From: Eubacteriaceae bacterium
GTDB lineage: Bacteria > Bacillota > Clostridia > Lachnospirales > Lachnospiraceae
Length of the DNA stretch: 64,000 nucleotides
Direction of reading: 5' to 3'
NCBI GenBank assembly: GCA_910575665.1
Contig: CAJTFB010000014.1
Span: 31,610 to 95,609 of the forward strand
Shown piece after piece: positions 1 to 8,747 of the stretch; the stretch's first letter is position 1; the number at the start of each line of letters is the position of its first letter. Both the position numbers and the translations under genes were made by a program. The notes beneath the pieces were generated by a model. It was not told where the DNA came from. It saw only the letters and a program-made list of their open reading frames with translations, and made no database searches.

Positions 1-261
1 GCGCTGGTCTTCTGGTAATGCATAATAGTCACCTATGGTGAAGGTTTCGCCATGTTTTGTGGAATAAGCGTAACTTTCATGTAATTCAGGTGAATCTTGA
101 AAAAGTTTTTCCAAAGCCATCAAAGTGTCATAGCGGGGATGGGTAGTTTCACCAGAAAAAATCTTCTGTATAGTGCCTAGCGGGATGCCAGATAATTCAG
201 ACATCATAGAATAGGAATATCCCCGCTCTGTTTTTTTTTGTTTCATTTCATCAATCGTCAT
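1..261 (-). CDS. HTH domain fused to Uma2-family nuclease-like protein (partial, runs off edge)
   Basis: Reading from ATG at 261 on the minus strand, 87 codons stay open to base 1, so only the N-terminus is visible. Residues 1-50 read as a Cro/C1-like helix-turn-helix (SELSGIPLGTIQKIFSG is the helix pair). The last residues before the edge, FTIGDYYALPEDQR, match the opening of the Uma2 (DUF820) restriction-endonuclease-like fold. HTH-Uma2 fusions are, from family knowledge, frequent in Lachnospiraceae; their function is unsettled. The catalytic part lies outside the window and cannot be judged. The gene has its own promoter at 304-332. Confidence 0.75.
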   Translation of the reverse strand, partial: MTIDEMKQKKTERGYSYSMMSELSGIPLGTIQKIFSGETTHPRYDTLMALEKLFQDSPELHESYAYSTKHGETFTIGDYYALPEDQR

Positions 262-569
262 AAGCTCACCCCTCATTCTGTAATATTTTGATTGGTTAAG
301 TGTATTATACATAATATTTTGTGTATGGTCAACAAAAAACTAAAAAAATAGCCAAAAAATAACCGTAATATCTCCAAATTATCACCATCTCCAATTTGTT
401 TTTAAAAATGGAAAGAACATACTTTTTGTAATTATTTTGTAAACGTGAAAGTTTGGGGAGATTTTTACATGGTAAAAAATAATTTTTAATTATAGAAAAG
501 ATCTAGTATTTATGCTACAATTATTCTTAAGTTTGTGAGAAAATTTAGAAGGAATTTGAAAGGAAGATT
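262..569. other. divergent intergenic region
   Basis: 308 bases of very AT-rich sequence between the HTH-Uma2 gene and the DUF1294 gene. It holds the minus-strand promoter at 304-332. For the plus strand there is only a weak candidate -10, TACAAT at 516-521. No other gene or repeat was seen. Confidence 0.5.
304..332 (-). promoter_or_regulatory. sigma-A promoter of the HTH-Uma2 gene
   Basis: On the minus strand TTGACC (332-327) and TATAAT (309-304) are separated by exactly 17 bases. Transcription would start about 35 bases before the ATG at 261. Confidence 0.65.
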
Positions 570-839
570 ATGATGAAGTGGAACTTACTTTATTTTTTAT
601 TCATAAATGTTTTTAGTTTTTTTCAAATGGGTATTGATAAAAGGCGGGCAAAAAGGCATGAGTGGAGAATTCCGGAAGCGCATCTGTTTTTAGCGGCACT
701 TGCTGGTGGCAGTGTGGGAAGTATTTTGGGTATGAGGGTATATCGCCACAAGACCAGGCATTGGTATTTTGTATGGGGAATGCCGGCGATCCTCGTATTA
801 CAGCTCGTGCTATTTGTTGTTTGGAGAGGGTGGATGTGA
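570..839 (+). CDS. DUF1294 family membrane protein
   Basis: 89-residue protein with an N-terminal membrane segment (residues 4-18), a basic stretch (DKRRAKRHEWRIPE) and two more hydrophobic segments. The layout and the motifs DKRRAK, RIPE and HKT match the DUF1294 family of small integral membrane proteins of unknown role. A GGAAG ribosome site lies 4-8 bases before ATG 570; the second ATG (573) is possible. Its TGA ends at 839, directly against the TTG start of the MATE gene, so the two are probably co-transcribed. Confidence 0.8.
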   Translation: MMKWNLLYFLFINVFSFFQMGIDKRRAKRHEWRIPEAHLFLAALAGGSVGSILGMRVYRHKTRHWYFVWGMPAILVLQLVLFVVWRGWM

Positions 840-2171
840 TTGAGTTATGACATGACACGGGGAGATATCACCAGTGGTCTTATGAAGTTCGCCCTGCCAT
901 TGATGATAGGCAATCTGCTGCAGCAGGTGTATAATATCGCGGATACGCTTATCGTGGGCAGATACCTGGGTGAATATGCGCTGGCTGCTGTGGGATCGTC
1001 TTACACGCTGATGATTTTTCTCACTTCCGTTTTGTTAGGGCTCTGTATGGGAAGCGGTGCTTTTTATTCGATTCAGTTCGGGGCGGGTGAGCAGGACCGT
1101 TTAAAAAGAGGAATTTTTCTTTCTTTTGTGGGGATAGGAGGGCTTACAGTTCTGTTAACAGCGGGGTCTTTTTTTGGAATCCAGGGGATTCTGTGGTTCA
1201 TGAGGGTTCCAGATGGGATCCAGGGCTGTATGAAAGAATATTTGATCTGTATATTCTGGGGGATTCCGGCAGTTTTTATCTATAATTTTATCGCCAGTCT
1301 GTTGAGAAGCGTGGGAGATTCTCTAACTCCCCTTATATTTTTAGGAATTTCTGCGCTTTTGAATGTCGGGCTAGATCTGATGTTTATATTAGTGTTCAGA
1401 TGGGGCGTGGCGGGAGCCGCGACGGCGACTGTGCTGGCGCAGTATGTAGCGGCAGTAGGAATTCTGATATATTATGTTAAAAATTGTCCCATGCTTCGGG
1501 TGGAGAGAGTGCATATGCGATGGGACGGAGGCATTTTAAAAGAAATATCCAGCTTATCGGTACTCACCTGTCTTCAGCAGTCGGTGATGAATTTTGGAAT
1601 TTTGATGGTACAGGGGCTGGTGAACAGTTTTGGAACTGTAGTGATGGCTGCATTTGCGGCAGCCGTAAAGATTGATTCATTTGCCTATTCGCCAGTTCAG
1701 GATTTTGGAAACGCATTTTCTACATATGTTGCACAGAATTATGGTGCAGGAAAGAGGGAGCGGATCTGGCAGGGAATGAAAAAAGCGGTTTTCCTTGTAT
1801 TCTTATTCTGTGTCTTTATAAGTTTGGTGATCAATCTATTTGCCGGCAGACTGATGTCTCTCTTTATCGATGAAGAAAAGACGGAGATACTTTCTGTGGG
1901 AATTGGATATCTGAGGATTGAGGCGTCCTGCTATTTTGGCATCGGATTGCTGTTTCTTTTTTATGGTTTCTACCGCGGAATCAAGCTGCCGCAGATGTCC
2001 CTTATATTGACGGTGCTTTCCCTTGGCAGCAGGGTTCTTTTGGCATATATGTTGTCCGCAGTACCACAGATTGGGGTAACAGGGATCTGGCTGGCAGTAC
2101 CTATTGGCTGGGGATTGGCTGATCTGGCCGGTGGTGGATATTATTTGTACCGAAAAAAGAGATATAATTAG
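840..2171 (+). CDS. MATE family efflux transporter
   Basis: 443 residues, the usual MATE length, with about 12 hydrophobic segments. The start MTRGDITSGLMKFALPLMIG and the following QQVYNIADTLIVGRYLG are characteristic of the DinF/NorM-like MATE group found in many Clostridia. These proteins export cationic compounds in exchange for Na+ or H+; the substrate here is unknown. The frame opens at TTG 840, directly after the DUF1294 stop; ATG 852 is the alternative start, and the conserved block begins right there. Confidence 0.9.
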   Translation: MSYDMTRGDITSGLMKFALPLMIGNLLQQVYNIADTLIVGRYLGEYALAAVGSSYTLMIFLTSVLLGLCMGSGAFYSIQFGAGEQDRLKRGIFLSFVGIGGLTVLLTAGSFFGIQGILWFMRVPDGIQGCMKEYLICIFWGIPAVFIYNFIASLLRSVGDSLTPLIFLGISALLNVGLDLMFILVFRWGVAGAATATVLAQYVAAVGILIYYVKNCPMLRVERVHMRWDGGILKEISSLSVLTCLQQSVMNFGILMVQGLVNSFGTVVMAAFAAAVKIDSFAYSPVQDFGNAFSTYVAQNYGAGKRERIWQGMKKAVFLVFLFCVFISLVINLFAGRLMSLFIDEEKTEILSVGIGYLRIEASCYFGIGLLFLFYGFYRGIKLPQMSLILTVLSLGSRVLLAYMLSAVPQIGVTGIWLAVPIGWGLADLAGGGYYLYRKKRYN

Positions 2172-2174
2172 AAA

Positions 2175-2208
2175 TAGCTCGATGGCGCAAATTTGCACCG
2201 CCGAACTA
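2175..2208. repeat. dispersed hairpin repeat, copy 1
   Basis: Two 17-base arms (2175-2191 and 2192-2208) pair along their length if G-U pairs are allowed: TAGCTCGATGGCGCAAA against TTTGCACCGCCGAACTA. A related hairpin with the same TCGATGG core lies at 55428-55463, and one with the same TTAGCTCGA...TCGAGCTAA outer stem at 52689-52714. It sits between the end of the MATE gene and the 3' end of the convergent tRNA. No clean T-tract follows on either strand, so terminator function is uncertain. Confidence 0.5.
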
Positions 2209-2212
2209 AAAA

Positions 2213-2283
2213 AGCAGGCAACGGGAATCGAACCCGCCTCCCCAGCTTGGGAAGCTGGTGTTCTACCAATGAACTATGCCTGC
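2213..2283 (-). tRNA. tRNA-Gly (anticodon CCC)
   Basis: The minus strand folds as a full cloverleaf: acceptor GCAGGCA / TGCCTGC, D arm with GTTC...GAAC, anticodon stem CCAGC/GCTGG with loop TTCCCAA (anticodon CCC, reading GGG codons), and T arm with GGTTCGATTCC. The discriminator is T at 2213 and CCA is not encoded. It lies between the MATE and GH3 genes on the opposite strand. Confidence 0.95.
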
Positions 2284-2385
2284 ATGATTCTATTATATCA
2301 CTGATTGGAAAAAAGTCAAAGGAAATCTTTTTATTTTAGCCCGGCGGCGCTACTGCGCCGTGGAGTCGGGAGAAGGAGGAACAGG

Positions 2386-5205
2386 ATGATACTGGATTGG
2401 AAGGAATACACGGATACAGTGAGGCAGGCGGCCGCGGAGGGCTGTGTACTTTTGAAAAATGAGGAGGAGGTACTTCCTCTGAAAAGTGGCGAAAAAATAG
2501 CAGTGTTTGGGCGGATTCAGCGCCATTATTATAAGAGCGGGACCGGTTCTGGAGGCATGGTGAATGTGTCCAGGGTGGTGGGCATTCTGGACGCACTTCT
2601 GGAGGAACCTTCCCTCTGTGTGGATGAGGAGCTGCTTGAAATCTATGACAGGTGGGAACAGACGAATCCCTTTGATGAGGGACTGGGCTGGGCAAATGAG
2701 CCCTGGTCCCAGGTCGAGATGCCAGTGAGTGATGAGCTGGTAATAGGGGCAGAGCAGAGAAACGATATGGCGCTTATACTCATTGGAAGGACAGCGGGAG
2801 AAGACCAGGATAATGTAGACGAAAAGGGAGCTTACCGATTGTCAGATACAGAAGCCGATCTGATTGAAAAGGTGACAAAATATTTTAAACGGGTGGCTGT
2901 GATCTTTAATGTCGGAAGTATTATGGATATGTCCCATCCATGCCTGAAACAGTGCCAGGCGCTCCTGTACAGCTGGCAGGGAGGCATGATCGGAGGTTAT
3001 GGAGTGGCGGATGTGCTGACGGGCAGGATTGATCCGTCGGGGCGTCTGACGGATACGATAGCGGAAAGATTAGAAGATTATCCCTCTACTGCTAATTTTG
3101 GCGATGAAATAAGAAATTATTATCAGGAAGATATCTATGTGGGATACCGCTATTTTGAGACTGTGGCGAAGGAAAAGGTAATGTATCCTTTTGGATATGG
3201 ACTGTCTTATACAGAATTTGAAGAAGAGGTAGCGGATTTTCAGGAGAGTAAGGGGGAGATTATCCTTACTGTGAAAGTTTGTAATACTGGGAACAGGAAT
3301 GGCAGACAGGTGGTGCAGATTTATGTGGAAGCGCCTCAGGGAAAGTTAGGTAAGCCCGCCAGAGTTTTGGCAGGATTTGGGAAGACCAGGCAGCTTGAAC
3401 CTGGAGAGAAAGAGGAACTTAAGTTCCACATTCTTCCCTATACCTTTGCCTCCTATGATGATCAGGGGGTGACGGGACATGCTTATTCATATGTGCTGGA
3501 GTCTGGCGAATACCGGGTATATGCAGGGAAAAATGTAAGGGACGCTATCTGCGCGGGGAGGTTTTGTCTGGGAGAGATAAGGATCATAGAACAGCTGTCC
3601 CAGAATATGGCGCCCATACTTCCTTTTCAGCGAATGAAGCCGCAGGCACCGGCTGAAGGAAACGATGGCTGGCGCATGACATTTGAAGAGGTGCCGCTGG
3701 GGGAGAAAGTGGATCAAATCAAGCGTTCCCGGCATCTGCCGGAGGAAATACCTTACACCGGGGACCAGGGATACCAACTGCGGGATGTGGCAGAGGGAAG
3801 CATAACCATGGAACAGTTCGTGGCACAATTTGATGAGGAAGATCTCTCTTGTATCATCCGGGGAGAAGGGATGGGAAGCCCAAAAGTTACCCTTGGGACA
3901 GCAGCAGCCTATGGAGGTGTATCGAAACATCTGGCTGCTATGGGAATTCCCTGTGGCTGCTGCGCCGACGGCCCTTCGGGGATGCGGATTGACAGCGGGA
4001 TAAAGGCATTCAGTTTGCCTAACGGTACGATGCTGGCATGTACCTTTGAGCCGGCGCTGGTGCAGAAAATATATTCATTTACCGGATGGGAAATGGTCAA
4101 CAGCAGGATCGACAATATTCTTGGGCCAGGTATGAATATCCATCGAAATCCTCTGAACGGAAGAAATTTCGAGTATTTTTCTGAGGATCCATATCTCACA
4201 GGAAAGATCGCGGCGGCCCAGGTGAGGGGTCTGAAAGAAGCAGGAGTTACCGGAACTCTGAAACATTTTGCCGCCAACAACCAAGAGACAAAAAGAACGG
4301 AATCAGATTCTGTCATATCGGAGCGGGCTCTGCGGGAGATTTATCTGAAAGGCTTTGAAATCGCTGTGAAGGAGGGGGGAGCCGATTCTGTCATGACCAC
4401 CTATGGTTCACTGAATGGTGTGTGGACGGCGGGAAGGTATGAACTCAATACCTCGATTCTGCGTGATGAATGGGGGTTTGAGGGAATTGTGATGACAGAC
4501 TGGTGGGCAAAGGTCAGCAGCCAGGACAGAGATGAGCCGGCACGCGGAAATGATTTTGCTTCCATGATAAGAGCTCAGAATGATCTTTATATGGTCTGTC
4601 AAGAAGGGGATAAAAATCTGACCGGGGACAATACTCTCTCTGAGCTGGAAAAAGGGGGACTGGCAAAGGGTGAACTGCAGCGCAGTGCCATAAACATCTG
4701 TAGACAGCTGATGGCAACGCCGGCGTATCTGCGGAAGATTGGAAAAGAATGCGAGGTTGAGATTATAAACCGGCCGGCGGAGATAGAAGACTTCTGTGTG
4801 GATGATATCGAATATTATGAGGTAAATGATATGGCGGAGATTCCGATGGAGCAGGTAGATACATCCAAAGACAAAAATTTTGTATTTGCTTTATCGGTAA
4901 AAAGCCAGGGAATTTATAAAATGGAACTTGAATTCTGTTCTGATCTGGAGCTGATGGCACAGATTCCCATGACTGTTTTTGCCCAAAGCGTACCCATTGG
5001 TGCCATCTCATTTAACGGAACCAAAGGACAGTGGCAGACGATAACAAAAAGAATCTGTATCGGGGCAAAATACGGGGTTCTTAGATTACATTTTACGCAA
5101 GGCGGGGTCAGGTTAAAAACCATGCGGTTCCAGCTTGTGGAAAAAGCAGAAGACGAAAATAATCCGATGGATGTATCGGGAGAATACGAGATGGGATTCC
5201 GTTAG
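2386..5205 (+). CDS. glycoside hydrolase family 3 (beta-glucosidase-like), circularly permuted
   Basis: 939 residues from ATG 2386, chosen because AGAAGGAGGAACAGG directly precedes it (the frame is open further upstream). The domain order is reversed relative to classical GH3. The GH3 C-terminal alpha/beta sandwich comes first (GGMIGGYGVADVLTG near residue 205), then a fibronectin-III-like region (about 300-400), then the TIM-barrel. The barrel holds GPGMNIHRNPLNGRNFEYFS, the substrate-binding KHF (Lys626-His627) and the nucleophile Asp705 in VMTDWW. A C-terminal stretch (about 790-939) looks like an extra beta-sandwich, possibly carbohydrate-binding. No signal peptide, so probably cytoplasmic and acting on imported oligosaccharides. 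No sugar transporter is adjacent, and the substrate cannot be named. Confidence 0.88.
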   Translation: MILDWKEYTDTVRQAAAEGCVLLKNEEEVLPLKSGEKIAVFGRIQRHYYKSGTGSGGMVNVSRVVGILDALLEEPSLCVDEELLEIYDRWEQTNPFDEGLGWANEPWSQVEMPVSDELVIGAEQRNDMALILIGRTAGEDQDNVDEKGAYRLSDTEADLIEKVTKYFKRVAVIFNVGSIMDMSHPCLKQCQALLYSWQGGMIGGYGVADVLTGRIDPSGRLTDTIAERLEDYPSTANFGDEIRNYYQEDIYVGYRYFETVAKEKVMYPFGYGLSYTEFEEEVADFQESKGEIILTVKVCNTGNRNGRQVVQIYVEAPQGKLGKPARVLAGFGKTRQLEPGEKEELKFHILPYTFASYDDQGVTGHAYSYVLESGEYRVYAGKNVRDAICAGRFCLGEIRIIEQLSQNMAPILPFQRMKPQAPAEGNDGWRMTFEEVPLGEKVDQIKRSRHLPEEIPYTGDQGYQLRDVAEGSITMEQFVAQFDEEDLSCIIRGEGMGSPKVTLGTAAAYGGVSKHLAAMGIPCGCCADGPSGMRIDSGIKAFSLPNGTMLACTFEPALVQKIYSFTGWEMVNSRIDNILGPGMNIHRNPLNGRNFEYFSEDPYLTGKIAAAQVRGLKEAGVTGTLKHFAANNQETKRTESDSVISERALREIYLKGFEIAVKEGGADSVMTTYGSLNGVWTAGRYELNTSILRDEWGFEGIVMTDWWAKVSSQDRDEPARGNDFASMIRAQNDLYMVCQEGDKNLTGDNTLSELEKGGLAKGELQRSAINICRQLMATPAYLRKIGKECEVEIINRPAEIEDFCVDDIEYYEVNDMAEIPMEQVDTSKDKNFVFALSVKSQGIYKMELEFCSDLELMAQIPMTVFAQSVPIGAISFNGTKGQWQTITKRICIGAKYGVLRLHFTQGGVRLKTMRFQLVEKAEDENNPMDVSGEYEMGFR

Positions 5206-5241
5206 GTTTATCTTGCCAGGAATTCCGAAATGGGGGATAAG

Positions 5242-6090
5242 ATGGAGATTCTGTTAGGAATTATATTGGCTGTGCTGGTGCTCATAAATGCCGCACTGAT
5301 GTTTATGGTACTTAGGAAAGACAGGTCTGGGAAACCGGATGCCGGATTGGAACAGATGCGCCGGGATATCGACGAATTGAAGCGGATATTCACTGGTGTG
5401 AAAACGCGGGGAATCTGGGGAGAGTGGCAGTTGGGGAGCATTCTGGAGGAGACACTGACCAGTGAGCAGTATGAGACAGAGTGTATGGTGATTCCCGGAA
5501 GTACGAACCGGGTAGAATATGCGGTAAAACTTCCGGGGCGGTTTGAACAGACGGTATATCTGCCCATAGATTCCAAATTCCCCCTGGACGCTTATCTCCA
5601 TCTGGAAGAGGCACGAAACAGTGGAAACCGGGAGATGATGGAGGACGCTGAGATTTTGTTTAAAAACCGGGTTCGAGGATTTGCCAAGGAAATCCGTGAT
5701 AAATATATTATGCCGCCATATACTACGAATTTTGGTATTCTATTTTTCCCAGTGGAATCAGTCTATGTAGAAGCAGTGAAGTGTGGACTGGGGCAGGAGC
5801 TGATGAGAAAATATCAGATCACTATGGCCTCTCCGGAAAGCCTCTCTGTTCTTCTCAATACACTGCAGATGGGATTTCGGACACTGGAAATTGAAGAAAA
5901 GAGCAGTGAGGCGTGGAGGGTGCTGACGGAAGTCCGCTCTGAGGTAGAGAAATATGAGGAGGTTCTGCTCAACCTGCAGAAGCGGATTGAGCAGACAGGA
6001 AAAGAACTGGAACTTTTGGTGGGAAGGCGTACCCGAGTTTTGAAGAAAAAGCTGGAACGGCTGGATCAGGAAGATCTTGATGAATATTAA
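5242..6090 (+). CDS. rmuC: RmuC family DNA recombination protein
   Basis: 282 residues. ATG 5242 is preferred over 5230 because GGGGGATAAG then serves as its ribosome site. An N-terminal membrane anchor (residues 1-22) is followed by a short charged linker and the RmuC nuclease-like domain (GIWGEWQLGSILEE, LPIDSKFPLDAY, NFGILFFPVES). RmuC limits sequence inversions at inverted repeats in E. coli and has a predicted PD-(D/E)XK fold. The protein lacks the long coiled coil of E. coli RmuC, as usual for short Gram-positive versions. It follows the GH3 gene by 36 bases and may be co-transcribed. Confidence 0.88.
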   Translation: MEILLGIILAVLVLINAALMFMVLRKDRSGKPDAGLEQMRRDIDELKRIFTGVKTRGIWGEWQLGSILEETLTSEQYETECMVIPGSTNRVEYAVKLPGRFEQTVYLPIDSKFPLDAYLHLEEARNSGNREMMEDAEILFKNRVRGFAKEIRDKYIMPPYTTNFGILFFPVESVYVEAVKCGLGQELMRKYQITMASPESLSVLLNTLQMGFRTLEIEEKSSEAWRVLTEVRSEVEKYEEVLLNLQKRIEQTGKELELLVGRRTRVLKKKLERLDQEDLDEY

Positions 6091-6102
6091 GGTAATGCTG
6101 GC

Positions 6103-6327
6103 TTAGTTATTTTCCTTCCATACGCCATGTCTATGGCCTTTCCCTCTTCCTTTTCCATGCCCCTGTCCATTGTTTTCATTACCGGAGTGGATTTTGCAGC
6201 CTGAGTCCCCGGTTAAATCTCTTATCTGCCGCATAGTAAGACCCTTAACATCTTCAACCGTTATATCCGGGTTCAACTTCTGTAACTCTAAAAATGCCCG
6301 GTATTTGGTGTTCTGGTAGTAATTCAC
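6103..6327 (-). pseudogene. short His/Gly-tailed ORF overlapping the truncated sigma factor
   Basis: 74 codons reading from a GTG at 6327 that lies inside the sigma-factor ORF in another frame. The protein has a helical stretch (KYRAFLELQKLNPDITVE, then MRQIRDLTGD) and a low-complexity tail of Gly, His and Lys (GHGKGRGKGHRHG). The tail resembles that of the secreted protein at 6613-6900. The best reading is the 3' remnant of a former downstream gene joined to the sigma gene by a deletion. A real small protein translated by overlap is the alternative. Family not recognised. Confidence 0.35.
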
Positions 6328-6598
6328 AGGGCTGCTCCGTCAGTTCGTCGATCGAGATAACATGGGTTCTAAAAAAATTTTTCAATAAATCTTTGCAGGC
6401 ATTTATAGTTACACGGATGAACCAGGCTTTTTCATGCTCTTTATTTTCAAACACAACAGAACTTAGGACATACTTCAAAAATACGGTTTGAAATATGTCC
6501 TGAGTATCATGGTAATTTTTTAAATAAATCATACAAAGACGGTAAATCATATCCGCATATTGTTCGATTGCTTTGTTTACCTCTTGCTCACTCCGCAT
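6254..6598 (-). pseudogene. truncated ECF sigma-70 factor
   Basis: 114 codons. Residues 1-75 form sigma region 2 (NKAIEQYADMIYRLCMIYLK, QDIFQTVFLKY, KAWFIRVTINACKD), the core- and -10-binding part of an ECF sigma factor. The normal linker follows up to about residue 96, but region 4 (-35 binding) is absent and the last about 18 residues are unrelated. ECF factors normally reach 160-180 residues, so this is probably a deletion product. It is the middle gene of a minus-strand group behind the secreted Gly/His/Cys protein. Confidence 0.6.
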
Positions 6599-6612
6599 AA
6601 GCGCCCTCGTTG

Positions 6613-6900
6613 TTATCTCCTGTGACAGCCTCCGTAGCCGTGTCCATAGTAGCCGTGCCCGTGGCCGCCTCCCCAGCCGCAGGTACCATTCTGCCTTCTG
6701 GAAGCATAGTTATCACAGATGCCGTCGCCGTTCTCATCTATGAAAGAACAGCCCTCACCACAATAGTTACATACCGTGTCTGTGTTTGTGTCGTTAGAAC
6801 TTTTTTCTTTTGTTGGTGCTGCGGCAAAAACGCTGGAAGTCTGCAATGTAATTACGAAAGCCACAACTGCAATCCCTGTTATAATTGTTTTTCTTTTCAT
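6613..6900 (-). CDS. secreted Gly/His/Cys-rich small protein
   Basis: 95 residues from ATG 6900, which has GGAGG seven bases upstream; a second in-frame ATG at 6915 overlaps that ribosome site and is unlikely. Residues 1-26 are a clear signal peptide (KRK, hydrophobic core, VFAAA). The mature part has CNYCGEGCSF, then FIDENGDGICDNY, resembling an acidic EF-hand-like metal-binding loop, and a tail of GH/GY repeats ending in CHRR. A role in binding metal at the cell surface is an inference. Directly upstream of the truncated sigma factor on the same strand. Confidence 0.6.
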   Translation of the reverse strand: MKRKTIITGIAVVAFVITLQTSSVFAAAPTKEKSSNDTNTDTVCNYCGEGCSFIDENGDGICDNYASRRQNGTCGWGGGHGHGYYGHGYGGCHRR

Positions 6901-7069
6901 GCCTATTTCCTCCATAAAATAACAAATGTATTATTTATTGCTTCATATATAATACGATCCATCTTTGGAAATCCATTCATATGTGGAAAAAAATTTCTGG
7001 TTGATAATACAATTTTTTTAATCTCTTTTTGCTTTGCTGCGGCCCATTCTGCAAAATGGCGCCGTCAGG

Positions 7070-7933
7070 CTATCTGTAAAAATCGGTAACAAAAACGAAA
7101 CACCGGTAGGGGAGCTTTTTACACTTTTCCTTGGCAGCTTTCGCCTTATTCGGATCATCAAAGATACCGAATACGGTAGGTCCGCTGCCACTCATAAGAG
7201 AACCCAGGGCGCCCTGTTCCAGCATTGTTTTTTTAATGTCTGCGATCTCTGGGTGTTCTGGAATGGTTACGGTTTCTAATATATTTGCCATGCTGTCACA
7301 CAGATCCCGAAGATTATTTTTTTTGATGCAGTCTATCATATGGTCGATATCCGGGTGTTCCGTCTGCTCATCCAGCTTTAAATTCGTGTATACAAATTTT
7401 GTAGATACGTGAAAGCCTGGTTTCGCAATCAATACATAGCAGTCTGGTGCAGCGGGGAGCGGCGATAAGATTTCTCCGATGCCCTCTGAGAGAGCGGTTC
7501 CCTTCATAATACAATAGGGAATGTCAGCGCCAAGAGTGACGCCCCGTTCCATCAGCTGTTGATCCGAGAGCTTCAGATTAAATAAGCGGTTCATAGCCAG
7601 CAGGCAGGAAGCGGCGTCGGTGCTTCCCCCCGCCATACCAGCGGCAACAGGAATACGCTTGTCCAGCTGTATGCTGACCCCAGTATCAATATGAAATTCA
7701 TCCATCAGAAGTTTGGCACTTTTGTATACGAGATTATCTTCATTTACTGGAAGAAAGCCAAGATTTGTGGTCAGATGTATCCCTGGATTTTTTGATTTAG
7801 CGAGGGTAAGGCGGTCGAAGAGCCGGATGCTCTGCATGATCATTTTTACCTCGTGGTAGCCATCCTCCCGTCTGCGTATGACATCCAGACCGAGATTGAT
7901 CTTGGCAGGAGCATTTATCCATAATGAATCCAT
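7070..7933 (-). CDS. ispE: 4-diphosphocytidyl-2-C-methyl-D-erythritol kinase
   Basis: 287 residues. ATG 7933 is chosen because GAGAGGGTG precedes it at good distance. A GHMP-kinase: N-terminal APAKINLGLDV, the glycine-rich ATP loop PVAAGMAGGSTDAASC and the C-terminal SLMSGSGPTVFGIF are all present. IspE phosphorylates CDP-methylerythritol in the non-mevalonate isoprenoid pathway. Divergently transcribed from spoIIR, a pairing seen in other Clostridia. Length and motifs are complete. Confidence 0.95.
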   Translation of the reverse strand: MDSLWINAPAKINLGLDVIRRREDGYHEVKMIMQSIRLFDRLTLAKSKNPGIHLTTNLGFLPVNEDNLVYKSAKLLMDEFHIDTGVSIQLDKRIPVAAGMAGGSTDAASCLLAMNRLFNLKLSDQQLMERGVTLGADIPYCIMKGTALSEGIGEILSPLPAAPDCYVLIAKPGFHVSTKFVYTNLKLDEQTEHPDIDHMIDCIKKNNLRDLCDSMANILETVTIPEHPEIADIKKTMLEQGALGSLMSGSGPTVFGIFDDPNKAKAAKEKCKKLPYRCFVFVTDFYR

Positions 7934-8073
7934 ATCGTTCACCCTCTCTTTTTTCTATTTATTATAACAAAGTTTGGTGGAATAAAAAAGTTTTTATTGG
8001 GAAAAATCATAAAAAGTAATTAGTCATTAGCTTGGCGGCATCATCAAGCTATAAAAAATTGGAGGAAAAGAAA

Positions 8074-8694
8074 ATGAAAAAGGTTTTATTGGCAGCAGCT
8101 GTACTATTTGTCTGCGGTCTGATGTATTTTTATGGGAAAGCGACAGAGGGAGATAAAATGCAGCGGGATATCGCGGAGCAGGTCATACGGCTGCATGTGG
8201 TGGCAAACAGTGACAGCGAGGAGGATCAACAGTTGAAACTGGAAATAAAGGAGGAGGTTGTTCAGATGCTCCGTGATGAATTGATACAGGACACCACTGT
8301 AATCTCTGCCCAACAGACACTGCGGGATCATTTAAGTGAAGTGGAACAGGTCGCTTCGGACTACATACAGAGAAATGGTTATGATTATGAAGTAAAGGCG
8401 GAACTGGGCACTTGTTATTTTCCTGTGAAACAATACGGAGATATGACGTTTCCAGCAGGGGAATATAAGGCTTTGAAAGTAAATATTGGAAGGCATGAGG
8501 GAAAAAACTGGTGGTGTGTAATGTATCCGACCCTTTGTTTTGTTGACAGCACGTACCAGATCGTACCAGAGGAATCCAAAGAAAAGTTAAAGGAAAATTT
8601 ATCCGAAGAAGAATATGAGTCTCTGCTCACCGGAGAAGAGGACGTAAAATATGGTTTTAAGATCGTAGACTTTCTGACAGATTTATTATCGTGA
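8074..8694 (+). CDS. spoIIR: stage II sporulation protein R
   Basis: 206 residues from ATG 8074 with GGAGGAAAAG just upstream; the open frame before it is not needed. A hydrophobic N-terminus (residues 2-20) suggests export. The blocks IRLHVVANSDSEEDQQLKL and GDMTFPAGEYKALKV are typical of SpoIIR. In Bacillus, SpoIIR is made in the forespore under sigma-F and signals across the septum to activate pro-sigma-E processing by SpoIIGA. A weak sigma-F-like sequence (GAATA at 7980, GGGAAAAAT at 7999) lies upstream, with short spacing, so it is only a hint. Confidence 0.93.
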   Translation: MKKVLLAAAVLFVCGLMYFYGKATEGDKMQRDIAEQVIRLHVVANSDSEEDQQLKLEIKEEVVQMLRDELIQDTTVISAQQTLRDHLSEVEQVASDYIQRNGYDYEVKAELGTCYFPVKQYGDMTFPAGEYKALKVNIGRHEGKNWWCVMYPTLCFVDSTYQIVPEESKEKLKENLSEEEYESLLTGEEDVKYGFKIVDFLTDLLS

Positions 8695-8747
8695 CGAAAG
8701 AATTGAGTCGTAAGGCTGAGCTGACGACAGGAAATTGCGGAAAGAAT

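Noticed and set aside
6610..7089. 159-codon plus-strand ORF
   Set aside because: Antisense to the secreted Gly/His/Cys protein with a clear signal peptide; composition is that of a shadow frame.
7979..8007. sigma-F-like promoter of spoIIR (GAATA-N14-GGGAAAAAT)
   Set aside because: Spacing is short and the -35 matches only partly; mentioned in the spoIIR entry but not called as a feature.
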